In this document: positions 55,121-63,250 of the stretch, one piece after another | Layout: each line of letters opens with the position of its first letter | Numbering within the stretch: position 1 is the first letter of the stretch | Source of the DNA: Bdellovibrionales bacterium RIFOXYC1_FULL_37_79 | Lineage (GTDB): Bacteria > Bdellovibrionota > Bacteriovoracia > Bacteriovoracales > Bacteriovoracaceae | NCBI GenBank assembly: GCA_001770015.1 | Contig: MEQB01000064.1 | Coordinates: 62,001 to 126,000, forward strand | Direction of reading: 5' to 3' | Length of the DNA: 64,000 nt | Program-made: the position numbers and the translations under genes | Notes under the pieces: model-generated | Seen by the model: only the letters and a program-made list of their open reading frames with translations | Databases searched by the model: none | Told to the model about the DNA's origin: nothing

Positions 55121-55399
55121 ATGAACAGAAAAGAACTCATCGAAAACATTTTGAACGAAAAAACTCTTAGTCACATGACTAAAAAAGATGCTGACACTTT
55201 TGTAACAGTTATGCTTGAAACCATCAAGAAAACCGTTAGAAAAGGCGACGATGTATCTTTGGTTGGTTTTGGTTCTTTTTGCAAAGTTAAAAGAAAAGCC
55301 AGAACTGGTGTAAATCCTTCTACTGGAGAGAAAATTAAGATTAAAGCAAAAACTCTTCCTAAATTCCGTCCAGGAAAAGCTTTTAAAGAAATGATGTAA
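55121..55399 (+). CDS. hupB: HU-family DNA-binding protein
   Basis: Small nucleoid protein that bends DNA. It has MNRKELIENIL, then DVSLVGFGSFCKVKRKARTG and NPSTGEKIKIKA (proline-containing arm), with a KPGKAFKE-like end (FRPGKAFKEMM). At 92 residues it is normal. RBS AAGGAG. Monocistronic by context, with a terminator after it. Confidence 0.95.
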   Translation: MNRKELIENILNEKTLSHMTKKDADTFVTVMLETIKKTVRKGDDVSLVGFGSFCKVKRKARTGVNPSTGEKIKIKAKTLPKFRPGKAFKEMM

Positions 55400-55429
55400 T
55401 TTTTAATTTTTTGATTGCTTAAAATGGGG

Positions 55430-55455
55430 GCCCATCTGAATAAGATGGGCTTTCT
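55430..55455 (+). terminator. Terminator after hupB
   Basis: GCCCATCT (55430-55437), five-base loop, AGATGGGC (55443-55450), then TTTCT. Confidence 0.7.
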
Positions 55456-55475
55456 AATATCATAGGGGAGATAAG

Positions 55476-56825
55476 TTGAATAATTATTATGATGTAGTTA
55501 TTGTGGGAGGCGGAATTGGTGGTCTTGGGGTACTACATTATTTAAAGAAAAAGAATTTTAAAGTCATTCTTTTGGAAAAAAGTGCAAGATGTGGAGGACT
55601 GGTTCAAAGTGCTACGGATCGCAATCACTTGCTGGAAATAGGGCCCAATGCATTTTTAAAAAGTTATAAAAATACTTACGATTTTATTTGTGAGGTGGGG
55701 CTTGCCGATCAAATTATCAGTAATCGGCCCGAAGCCTACCATCGATATATTTTTAGAAATGGAAAAATCCATCCACTGCCAGAAGATCCAATCAGTTTTT
55801 TTAAATCTGACCTGCTTTCTTTTGCCGCTAAATGCAGGTTATTTTTAGAACCTTTTGTCTTAAAAGGTCCATCTGAGGAGAGTATCAAGGATTTTGGTAA
55901 TCGTAGATTCGGAAAAGAGGTGACCGAGGTGATTTTAGATGCCATGGTTAAGGGTATCTGCACTGGGGATATTTCCCAGCTGGATATCAATTCCATGTTT
56001 CCCAAACTGAAAGATATTGAAAAAAATTATAGGAGTTTGCTTTTATTTTTACTTTTTTTTAAGAAAAGAAATGTGCAAAAAACCAATGATGGAAAAAAGA
56101 CCTTTTTCTTGTCTTTGAAAAAAGGTATGGGGGATTTGTCCCATCATGTTCATAATAAATATAGGGCAGAGATTCAAACGGAGTGTCTGGTTACCCAAAT
56201 CTCAAAAGAAGATGCCGGGTATCAGGTTTATACTGAAAAAGGCATTTTTTATGCAAAGGAAGTTGTTTTAGCAACCAGGGCGATGGAGGCTGCCAGCATC
56301 ATTAAAAATACCTATCCGGACTATGCAGATATCTTATACCGGATACCCTACGCCAACGTTGCTACGGTGACTATGAGCTGGAAAAAAGAAGAGGTATTGC
56401 ATCCACTGGATGGATTTGGATTTTTATCATCTTCAAAAGAAAAGCTGAATATTTTAGGGGCACTTTTCTCATCAAGCTTATTTCCAAATCGAACTCCAGA
56501 AGATGAAAAGATGATAAAGGTGTATCTGGGGGGACCTCAAAAAGAGGAGATGTTGAAGCTTTCCGATCAAGAAATCATTGAATTGGTTTTAAAGGATATA
56601 CAACCAATCCTGCAAGTGCATGGTAAGTATCAATATGTTAAGCTTAGGCGCATCGAAAATGCCATACCCCTTTTCAATATGGGACATAAACAAATCAAAG
56701 AGCAATTAAGCGAAATGGCCCTTAAGTATAAGGGAATATATTTAGTGGGCAACTATCTAGAGGGTATCAGTGTTGATGCTACGATAAAAGTGGCCCGCAC
56801 TGTATCCGAACAAATTAATAATTGA
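55476..56825 (+). CDS. hemY: Protoporphyrinogen oxidase (HemY type)
   Basis: FAD enzyme that oxidises protoporphyrinogen IX to protoporphyrin IX in heme synthesis. FAD motif VIVGGGIGGLGVLHYL at the N-terminus, then LLEKSARCGGLVQS, and a C-terminal GNYLEGISVDATI that closes the flavin site. 449 residues, HemY/PPO family. Start TTG 55476 after GGGGAG. Its 3' end overlaps a convergent gene by 11 bases. Confidence 0.88.
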   Translation: MNNYYDVVIVGGGIGGLGVLHYLKKKNFKVILLEKSARCGGLVQSATDRNHLLEIGPNAFLKSYKNTYDFICEVGLADQIISNRPEAYHRYIFRNGKIHPLPEDPISFFKSDLLSFAAKCRLFLEPFVLKGPSEESIKDFGNRRFGKEVTEVILDAMVKGICTGDISQLDINSMFPKLKDIEKNYRSLLLFLLFFKKRNVQKTNDGKKTFFLSLKKGMGDLSHHVHNKYRAEIQTECLVTQISKEDAGYQVYTEKGIFYAKEVVLATRAMEAASIIKNTYPDYADILYRIPYANVATVTMSWKKEEVLHPLDGFGFLSSSKEKLNILGALFSSSLFPNRTPEDEKMIKVYLGGPQKEEMLKLSDQEIIELVLKDIQPILQVHGKYQYVKLRRIENAIPLFNMGHKQIKEQLSEMALKYKGIYLVGNYLEGISVDATIKVARTVSEQINN

Positions 56826-57876
56826 TGAGGTTCAGACTGATAATCTGCCACCAAGGTTCCCATAGCTGTTTGATTTTTACGGAGCCTTTTTTGAATTTAA
56901 ATTTAAAAGTATTGCTCTTGTTTTTGTAGGCATAGGCAGAAAATTTGATACGGGCACGATAGTCCTTATTTCCAGTGAATAAGGTGGCATCTTTATCACA
57001 AAGATTGGACAAATTACCTTTTATATAAAAGTTTTCCACATGGACATCTTTGTTATTATCAAAACATTTATCCGGATTCACGGTGGTACAGGTGATCAGC
57101 TTTTCTATTTTAGTATTATTGGTCCAGTGAATGTTATGAAATACCGCACCTTTGGGACGCTTAAAGGATATTGAGATGCCTGGCAGAATATCAATCAAGT
57201 TGGGGAAGGCCATAAAATTACATTTTAATTTCTTTTTAAATTCATCAGATATATCAATTAAATCATCATAGACTCTAAGTAAAATTTGAGGAAAGGAATT
57301 ATCTTTTTTCTCGTTTAGCACTATAACTTGTAACTGGTCGTTGAAACTAAAAAAAGATGAAACCTGGATATGCTTATTAAGACCTAGGGCAACTTTGGCT
57401 CCCAGGGCATCCAAAAAGCTATGATCTTGAATATTATGGTGATGACCAAGTTCATGAATGATAATACCGATAGCGGTTTTAATATCAATGGATTCATAGA
57501 TACCTAGATTATTTTTGAAATAAAGGAGGTCAAGGTTGAAATAAATGGGACCGCCAACCGCACTTCCGGTCTTGGCTATTTTTATTTCGCCGTCGATGAT
57601 AAATGTGCCGGGATTACTACTTTCCGATATGAAAATGAGCGGTTTTTCCTGCGCAAATTCCTCTTCTAAGCTGCCTTTTATTTGAGAAAGAATTTCTTTT
57701 TCTCGTTCACTGATTTGACAGATGTCGCTGCTTAAACACAAGTCAATGTATTTACCAACGTTTAAAAAAGTATAGGTGAGTGTTCCTTCTGCTGCTCCAC
57801 CGCCGTTGTTGACTTCATCCCAAGAAAAAACATTTTGACTGATAATCATAAGAAAAATAATCACCATTCTTTTCAT
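56815..57876 (-). CDS. Exported metzincin-like zinc metalloprotease
   Basis: Signal peptide of ~18 residues ending in NVFSW. The mature N-terminus has WDEVNNGGGAAEGTL and then Cys-containing YIDLCLSSDIC. Around residue 150 the helix IGIIIHELGHHHNIQDH fits the metzincin pattern HExxHxxNxxD. C-terminal residues ~230-353 are an unrecognised beta-rich part with Cys pairs. Start ATG 57876 after TGGAG, one base after the TIGR02147 gene. Secreted protease is inferred. Confidence 0.72.
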   Translation of the reverse strand: MKRMVIIFLMIISQNVFSWDEVNNGGGAAEGTLTYTFLNVGKYIDLCLSSDICQISEREKEILSQIKGSLEEEFAQEKPLIFISESSNPGTFIIDGEIKIAKTGSAVGGPIYFNLDLLYFKNNLGIYESIDIKTAIGIIIHELGHHHNIQDHSFLDALGAKVALGLNKHIQVSSFFSFNDQLQVIVLNEKKDNSFPQILLRVYDDLIDISDEFKKKLKCNFMAFPNLIDILPGISISFKRPKGAVFHNIHWTNNTKIEKLITCTTVNPDKCFDNNKDVHVENFYIKGNLSNLCDKDATLFTGNKDYRARIKFSAYAYKNKSNTFKFKFKKGSVKIKQLWEPWWQIISLNLINY

Positions 57877-57877
57877 T

Positions 57878-58639
57878 TTATTTCTCCACATTAATTTTCG
57901 TTAAGGGGAATAACTGAAACGATAATGTGTATATTTCAGTGGGATTGCCGGTTTCTAAGAGTTCGGCAATCTTCCTCTTGGTTGACATTAGAACATTTTT
58001 TGCTTTTTCTAATTGATTTAAGTCAATGGCCATTGTAATTGTGCTGAATTCTCGTAATTTTATATCAATTTTCTCTAAAGCATCGTGTGCGAGATCCAAT
58101 GTTTCATGATGGTATTTTTTGATCGCCGAAGAAGGAATATCCCTGGTGGTAGAAAGAGGCAGGGATGTGCGTACCAATCGATGATCCTGGATCTCAATAA
58201 CTTTCATCCTCTGGAGCCTTTCCAGAGCACTTTGGGCATCACTTTCAACAATGCCGAGCCGATTGGCAATCCATTTAGGATCAGCTTTGTTATGTTTTAT
58301 TTTGGTGAGATTTAAAATGGCCATATAATGCCATTCAGAAATTAATCTAAAGGTATCCTCTGCCAATTGGATGGTTTCAATTTCTGCAGAAGTCGGTTTT
58401 TTAGAACCCTTCCCTTCAAAAAGAAGAGCACTCTCTTCTTTGGGAGAAAGTGCCAGCTTTTTAGCTATTTTTTGTAGATTTTTACGGGATAACTTTCGTT
58501 TACTTGCCAGTAGATCAGACAATGAAGTGCAGCCGATCCCTAAATCTCGGGAAAATGCCCGGAGAGAATACATTGGGTTTCGATAACGTCTTCGATCAAA
58601 TTCTTTGGATAATATTTCTTTGCAATAACTAGTTTCCAT
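57878..58639 (-). CDS. TIGR02147 family regulator
   Basis: About 253 residues. The N-terminal YRNPMYSLRAFSRDLGIGCTSLSDLL segment is a helix-turn-helix, typical of TIGR02147 (found mainly in Fibrobacter and Bdellovibrio-like genomes). A winged-helix part (IANRLGIVESDAQSALERLQ) and a DUF4423-like C-terminus follow. Probably a transcription regulator. Immediately upstream of, and likely cotranscribed with, the metzincin-like gene. Confidence 0.8.
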   Translation of the reverse strand: METSYCKEILSKEFDRRRYRNPMYSLRAFSRDLGIGCTSLSDLLASKRKLSRKNLQKIAKKLALSPKEESALLFEGKGSKKPTSAEIETIQLAEDTFRLISEWHYMAILNLTKIKHNKADPKWIANRLGIVESDAQSALERLQRMKVIEIQDHRLVRTSLPLSTTRDIPSSAIKKYHHETLDLAHDALEKIDIKLREFSTITMAIDLNQLEKAKNVLMSTKRKIAELLETGNPTEIYTLSFQLFPLTKINVEK

Positions 58640-58758
58640 CAGGTGGAGCTTGGCCAGTGGTTAAAGTCTGTTTAAAAAATATTGTCAAATTTTTAACCTA
58701 AACACAAGTAAAAAGATTTGTTGTCCCGTTTTCGGGTTTTAATTTTGTTTCTGTAAAA
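58640..58758. other. Intergenic gap upstream of the TIGR02147 gene
   Basis: 119 AT-rich bases holding the promoter of the TIGR02147 gene on the - strand and the end of the pilin operon. No clear hairpin. Confidence 0.35.
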
Positions 58759-59460
58759 CTACCGGGTGATTTGAACTTTGTCCCGAAGGGTATCTTCATA
58801 CAAATTGCCAAGATCAATCGTTAAAGCGATGGTCCGGTTTTTTCGGTCAATGAATTCGGCCATAAAACGCCTTTCGGAAAGATCAGTATTTTTTAAACCA
58901 GGATTATTGTATGCCTCTGGCATGTCGGTTTTCATATTTTTGTAATTACCAATGAAGTCACTTCCACCTTTGCAAAAACGCACGGCCTGCACTCCCAGAA
59001 AATTTTCAATGTGTGGGGGGGTTGAACTTTTGTTCGTTCTGATCAAACAGGGAACGGTTTTGGTGTCACCGGCTTTTTTACCAGATCGAGACGGAGCACT
59101 CTTGCCCCACACTCCGAAGGGGCAATTGCTGTTTTTATAAACGATGGTGAATTCTTCCAGTTTATTATCTCTAAAAACGCTTGTTTGGATTTCCAGTTCC
59201 TGGTTTTTTTTATATTTAATTTGGTTTGCCAGCGCAATATCTCTTTTAAGCTTTTTTACAGGAATCATCAGACTGGCGATGCTTTCATATTTATCGGAGG
59301 AGTCCTGGAGAAAGGAGTCCTTGCTTCGAGTAATCATTAGAAGTCCCACGATGACAATACCCGCCAGCGCCACGGTAACGACAATTTCTATCATGGTAGT
59401 TCCTGTAAAACTTTTTAAAATAAATTTGGTAGTTCTTTTCCCATTATCCATGTCGTCCAA
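58759..59460 (-). CDS. Type IV pilin-like minor pseudopilin
   Basis: The prepilin N-terminus is KSFTG/TTMIEIVVTVALAGIVIVG; Glu at +5 after Gly cleavage. The hydrophobic helix ends near residue 45. The globular C-terminus has CPFGVWG and a Cys-containing ending, unrecognised. Overlaps the upstream pseudopilin gene by 46 bases (ATG 59451 is an alternative start). Likely part of type II secretion or type IV pilus assembly. Confidence 0.7.
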   Translation of the reverse strand: MDDMDNGKRTTKFILKSFTGTTMIEIVVTVALAGIVIVGLLMITRSKDSFLQDSSDKYESIASLMIPVKKLKRDIALANQIKYKKNQELEIQTSVFRDNKLEEFTIVYKNSNCPFGVWGKSAPSRSGKKAGDTKTVPCLIRTNKSSTPPHIENFLGVQAVRFCKGGSDFIGNYKNMKTDMPEAYNNPGLKNTDLSERRFMAEFIDRKNRTIALTIDLGNLYEDTLRDKVQITR

Positions 59461-59975
59461 CTCACATTTTGCACTAAATGATTTGCAATATCTTCTTTTT
59501 TAAAATTAAAGGTTACGTTGGCAATTATCTCTTTGTGGCATCTTTTAAAATGATCAAGGGATTGGAAACAGGGGGCGTTTTTATTTGGCATACGAGTGGT
59601 TCGATTTTTGTCATAGACGTTCACCTGGTAGGAAACTTTGATAATCCTGGGGGTAAGCTTGACCCAGGATTTAAGCCATCCTGTTTTTGGATTTTTCGAG
59701 TTGGATGCATATTCAGTGCCTAGTAACAGAGAATTATCCATTATAAGATTGTACATCTTTTCAACTTTTAAAGAGGATATGGTGCTGGCAATGCTTTCAG
59801 CGGTCAGTTGGGCCTGCCATTTGGTTTCCAGTCTGACTATATTGTCATGATCCTGGTCATACATGCTGGTAAATGAGTAATAGGCGATCAGAGATATGGC
59901 TGCAGCAATAAAAACTTCCACAATGCTCAGGGCACCTTTGGGATTTAAAAATAAAATTTTTCTTATTTTAGACAT
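59415..59975 (-). CDS. Type IV pilin-like pseudopilin
   Basis: The N-terminus reads LNPKGALSIVEVFIAAAISLIAYYSF. Cleavage after Gly would place Glu at +6; cleavage after Ala gives Glu at +5, so Ala at -1 is likely. A globular part of ~130 residues with WQAQLTAES follows. The pair with the next gene suggests minor pseudopilins. Family function unknown in this organism. Confidence 0.68.
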   Translation of the reverse strand: MSKIRKILFLNPKGALSIVEVFIAAAISLIAYYSFTSMYDQDHDNIVRLETKWQAQLTAESIASTISSLKVEKMYNLIMDNSLLLGTEYASNSKNPKTGWLKSWVKLTPRIIKVSYQVNVYDKNRTTRMPNKNAPCFQSLDHFKRCHKEIIANVTFNFKKEDIANHLVQNVSWTTWIMGKELPNLF

Positions 59976-60022
59976 ACCAAGATTTTAACATAAAATTGGA
60001 ATTTTTAAAGAAGAGGCAATTT

Positions 60023-60331
60023 TTAGTGGAATTCCCGATGGAAGATACCAGTTTTAGAAAATTCGCTTTGACTGGTTACCCGGGTACGGTCAGGAATTTG
60101 ATTGATATCAGCGCATCGGGCACAAATCCACTGTACTCGAATGGTCGGGTTGTTATGTTGATACTTTTCCACATCAGGTAAAATATTGTTGCATACTTCA
60201 CAATAATTGCGGGTTTCTTGATGTTTGACTTTTTTGGTAACTTGTTTTTTTGCCAGTTTTGGTCTTTCATTTTCCTGACGACTTGCTTTAAAGCCAGCTT
60301 GTTGTAAGGCATCCTTAATGCTTTTACCCAT
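60023..60331 (-). CDS. Small zinc-ribbon protein
   Basis: About 102 residues. The N-terminal GKSIKDALQQAGFKAS is followed by a Lys/Glu-rich linker and a probable zinc site CEVC...CARC, spaced ~27 residues. RBS AAGGAG. Function unknown; perhaps a conserved nucleic-acid- or translation-associated protein. Confidence 0.65.
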   Translation of the reverse strand: MGKSIKDALQQAGFKASRQENERPKLAKKQVTKKVKHQETRNYCEVCNNILPDVEKYQHNNPTIRVQWICARCADINQIPDRTRVTSQSEFSKTGIFHREFH

Positions 60332-60445
60332 AAATTCAAACTCCTTAAAAAAAGCGAAACAGGTATAAATATTAATAATGGATTTTTCTGGATTATAAAA
60401 GAAATTTTTTGCACAATTAATGAATAAATGAAAAATAGGTGATGT

Positions 60446-60697
60446 GTGGCAAAAATAATGATTTATGAAAAGAAATGGTGTCCTTATTGTAGGAAGGCCA
60501 AGGAATTTTTAATCCAAAAAAAGATTGAATTTGAAGCCATTGATGTTGAGCAAAACAGGTCTGTATTTGAAGAATTGATGGATACTCATAATTGGGATAC
60601 AGTTCCAATGATTTTTATAGATAAAAAATTGATTGGTGGCTTTTCGGATTTGATGGCATTGGAAGCAAAAGGTTTGCTTAACAAGTTACTGTCTTAG
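60446..60697 (+). CDS. grxC: Glutaredoxin
   Basis: 83-residue thiol-disulfide oxidoreductase: KKWCPYCRKAKEFL (CPYC active site), DTVPMIFID (cis-Pro) and GGFSDLMALE (glutathione-binding GGxxD). The start is GTG 60446 with AGGTGATG upstream. Likely cotranscribed with the permease after eight bases. Confidence 0.93.
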   Translation: MAKIMIYEKKWCPYCRKAKEFLIQKKIEFEAIDVEQNRSVFEELMDTHNWDTVPMIFIDKKLIGGFSDLMALEAKGLLNKLLS

Positions 60698-60713
60698 GTA
60701 GGGGATGTTGATT

Positions 60714-62027
60714 ATGTTTGAGAAATATTTTGAGTTAAGGGAAAATGGTACGAATTTAAAAACTGAAATTTTGGCGGGGATAACTGTTTTTCTGGCCATG
60801 GGGTATATTGTTATCGTTAATCCGATCATATTAGGTCAAGCGGGACTACCTCAAAGTGGTGTGGCTACAGCTACTATTTTGATTACCGTTTTTTCCAGTA
60901 TTTTAATGGGTGTCTATGCCAAAAACCCGATAGCCGTGGCACCAGGTATGGGATTGAATGCCTATTTTACTTTTTCTGTGGTCAAGGGAATGAATGTTAC
61001 TCCTGAAGTTGCGCTGGGGACAGTGTTTTGGTCGGGAGTGTTTTTTGTCATACTATCTGCGTCCAATATCCGTTCAAAAATAGTGGAAGCGATTCCCAAG
61101 CAGCTTAGATATGCAGTGTCTTGTGGAATTGGTTTGTTCATTGCGGTGATTGGTTTTGTTAATGCTGGATTTGTGGTGGCTTCTCCTGCCACACTGATTA
61201 CTCAAGGCGCATTGAATGCGAAAACTATCACGTTTATGTTGGGTCTTTTTTTAACTTCATTTTTTTTGGTAAAAAAAATCCCAGGAGGAACTTTACTTGG
61301 AATTATTACGACCACGGTGCTGGCCATTCCGATTGGCAGGTTTTGGGGGAGCGAGGTGATTGTTTCGAGTTTTTCAAAGATTATATCCATGCCTGATTTT
61401 TCTCTTTTTTTAAAACTGGAATTGCTGGAAAGTTTGAAATTGGTTTATGTCCCGGTTATCTTTTCATTTTTATTTACAGATATGTTTGATAGCTTGTCCA
61501 CTTTTATGGGAGTGGCGGAAGCTGGCAACTTATTGGATAAGGAAGGCAATCCCAGAAACTTGAAAAAATCTCTGTTAGCTGATGCGATTTCCACACTGAT
61601 TTCAGGAATTTTGGGTTCAAGTTCAGGTACCAGCTATATTGAATCCGCCGCCGGAGTTAATGCCGGTGGAAGAACCGGATTGGTGGCAGTTGTGGCGGGC
61701 CTGTGTTTTGTGCCGTTATTGTTTTTTTCGCCACTACTTAGTCTGGTGCCCTCTTTGGCCACGGCTCCGGTGCTGGTATTAGTGGGAGTTTTTATGATGG
61801 TGCCCATTACTAAAATTAATTGGTACTCCCTGGATGATGCGGTTCCCGCATTTTTGGCAGCTATCTTGATTCCCATGACTTATTCCATAACCAACGGGAT
61901 TGTTTGGGGGATGTTATCGTTTTTGGTTTTAAAAGTTTTGAGTAAAAAATATCATGAAGTAAACCTTGGTTTGGTGGGAGTTTGTATTCTCTCGGTGATT
62001 GCGCTTTACCTGGGGCATTTTCATTAA
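60714..62027 (+). CDS. Purine permease, NCS2/AzgA family
   Basis: Proton-coupled uptake of hypoxanthine, guanine or adenine. About 437 residues with ~12-14 membrane helices. It has GITVFLAMGYIVIVNP, ANPIAVAPGMGLNAYFTF-like KNPIAVAPGMGLNAYF, DMFDSLSTFMGVAEAG, and SSSGTSYIESAAGVNAGGRTG. Start ATG 60714 with AGGGG; 60705 is an alternative. Fits scavenging of purines. Confidence 0.9.
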   Translation: MFEKYFELRENGTNLKTEILAGITVFLAMGYIVIVNPIILGQAGLPQSGVATATILITVFSSILMGVYAKNPIAVAPGMGLNAYFTFSVVKGMNVTPEVALGTVFWSGVFFVILSASNIRSKIVEAIPKQLRYAVSCGIGLFIAVIGFVNAGFVVASPATLITQGALNAKTITFMLGLFLTSFFLVKKIPGGTLLGIITTTVLAIPIGRFWGSEVIVSSFSKIISMPDFSLFLKLELLESLKLVYVPVIFSFLFTDMFDSLSTFMGVAEAGNLLDKEGNPRNLKKSLLADAISTLISGILGSSSGTSYIESAAGVNAGGRTGLVAVVAGLCFVPLLFFSPLLSLVPSLATAPVLVLVGVFMMVPITKINWYSLDDAVPAFLAAILIPMTYSITNGIVWGMLSFLVLKVLSKKYHEVNLGLVGVCILSVIALYLGHFH

Positions 62028-62047
62028 TTAAAGAGCCAGGTTATAGG

Positions 62048-63064
62048 TTAATTAAAAACCCCAGCACATTGAGTTTGACAAAAAGTACATAGACCTGATG
62101 AATTTAAATGCAGCTGTTTAATAAGATAATTTTCTCTTTCAATAATGATCTGGTGGCAGTTATGGCAGTAGGTGTGTTGTCCTGCAGGGTTTTGAATATT
62201 TCCGGTATAGACATATTGAAGACCATTTTTGAGGGCGATCTCCCGGGCTTTTTTTAGAGTAGTGGGAGGGGTCATTTGGTGGTTAAGCATTTTATGGGCC
62301 GGGTGAAAAGCCGAAAAGTGAAGGGGAACATGTGCCCCCAAATTATTAGCAATCCAGTCAGTCATCTTTTCCAATTCTTTGGTTGAATCATTTAGCCCGG
62401 GAATGATCAAGGTCGTAATTTCAGTCCAGACTTTGGTGTTTTTGACCACATATTTTAAGGTTTCCAGCACCGGCTCCAGATGGGCATTGCAATACTGCTT
62501 GTAAAAAGCCTCGCTAAAAGATTTTAAATCGATGTTGGCAGCATCTAGGAAGGAAAAGAAACCAGGTCTGGCCTCGTCAGAGATGTAGCCGTTGGAAACC
62601 GCTACGGTTTTGATATCTGCTATCTTGGCATGTCTGGAAACACTCTGGGCAAATTCAAAAAAAATGATTGGTTCGTTATAAGTGAAGGCAACTAATTTAG
62701 TATGGTAATTTTTGGCAAGCTGGATAATGTCAGTGGGATTAGTGACCGGCGTAGTTTTATAATGATCTGGTGGAGGATTGGAAAGGTGGTGATTTTGGCA
62801 GAAATGGCAATCGAGATTGCATCCAAAAGTGCCAAAAGATAAAATTGAACTACCCGGATAAAAATGATAAAGAGGTTTTTTTTCTATGGGGTCCATAGAG
62901 AGTCCGCACGGTCTTGCGTAGGTAAGTGGAGTAATTTGGCCATCGCTATTTTTTCTGGCCTGGCAATGCCCGAGTTGCTGATTTTTTAAAATACATTTTC
63001 GAGGACAGACGAGACATTGAATTTTATCTACATCAATTTTTTTGGAAAATTTTTGATCATTCAT
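62048..63064 (-). CDS. amrS: AmrS-type radical SAM enzyme (AmmeMemoRadiSam)
   Basis: Radical SAM protein of the AmmeMemoRadiSam set. The radical-SAM cluster sits at FGCNLDCHFCQNHHLS (CxxxCxxC). It is preceded by an N-terminal CLVCPRKC-GHCQARKN site and followed by FTYNEP. A C-terminal zinc-ribbon pattern CHNCH...CTFC is typical. Partner AmmeMemo genes are not in the window. Start ATG 63064 likely. Confidence 0.88.
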   Translation of the reverse strand: MNDQKFSKKIDVDKIQCLVCPRKCILKNQQLGHCQARKNSDGQITPLTYARPCGLSMDPIEKKPLYHFYPGSSILSFGTFGCNLDCHFCQNHHLSNPPPDHYKTTPVTNPTDIIQLAKNYHTKLVAFTYNEPIIFFEFAQSVSRHAKIADIKTVAVSNGYISDEARPGFFSFLDAANIDLKSFSEAFYKQYCNAHLEPVLETLKYVVKNTKVWTEITTLIIPGLNDSTKELEKMTDWIANNLGAHVPLHFSAFHPAHKMLNHQMTPPTTLKKAREIALKNGLQYVYTGNIQNPAGQHTYCHNCHQIIIERENYLIKQLHLNSSGLCTFCQTQCAGVFN

Positions 63065-63185
63065 AAGATTGTAATTAAATGTTTGAAAATAGTTTACCTC
63101 ATTATAACAGAAAAATTCCAACAAAGATCATGCATATCAACTGGTTATGCTTTTTTTTTGTATTAGTGGCTGGAGGTGGCAATTT

Positions 63186-63214
63186 TTGACAGTTTTAGAA
63201 AAAATTCAGACAAT
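63186..63214 (+). promoter_or_regulatory. Promoter for the M14 carboxypeptidase gene
   Basis: TTGACA (63186-63191), 17 bases, GACAAT (63209-63214), with AGAAAGG as ribosome binding site further down. Confidence 0.5.
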
Positions 63215-63250
63215 TTAAAAGTATATTTTTTCCAGAAAGGATAAATTACT

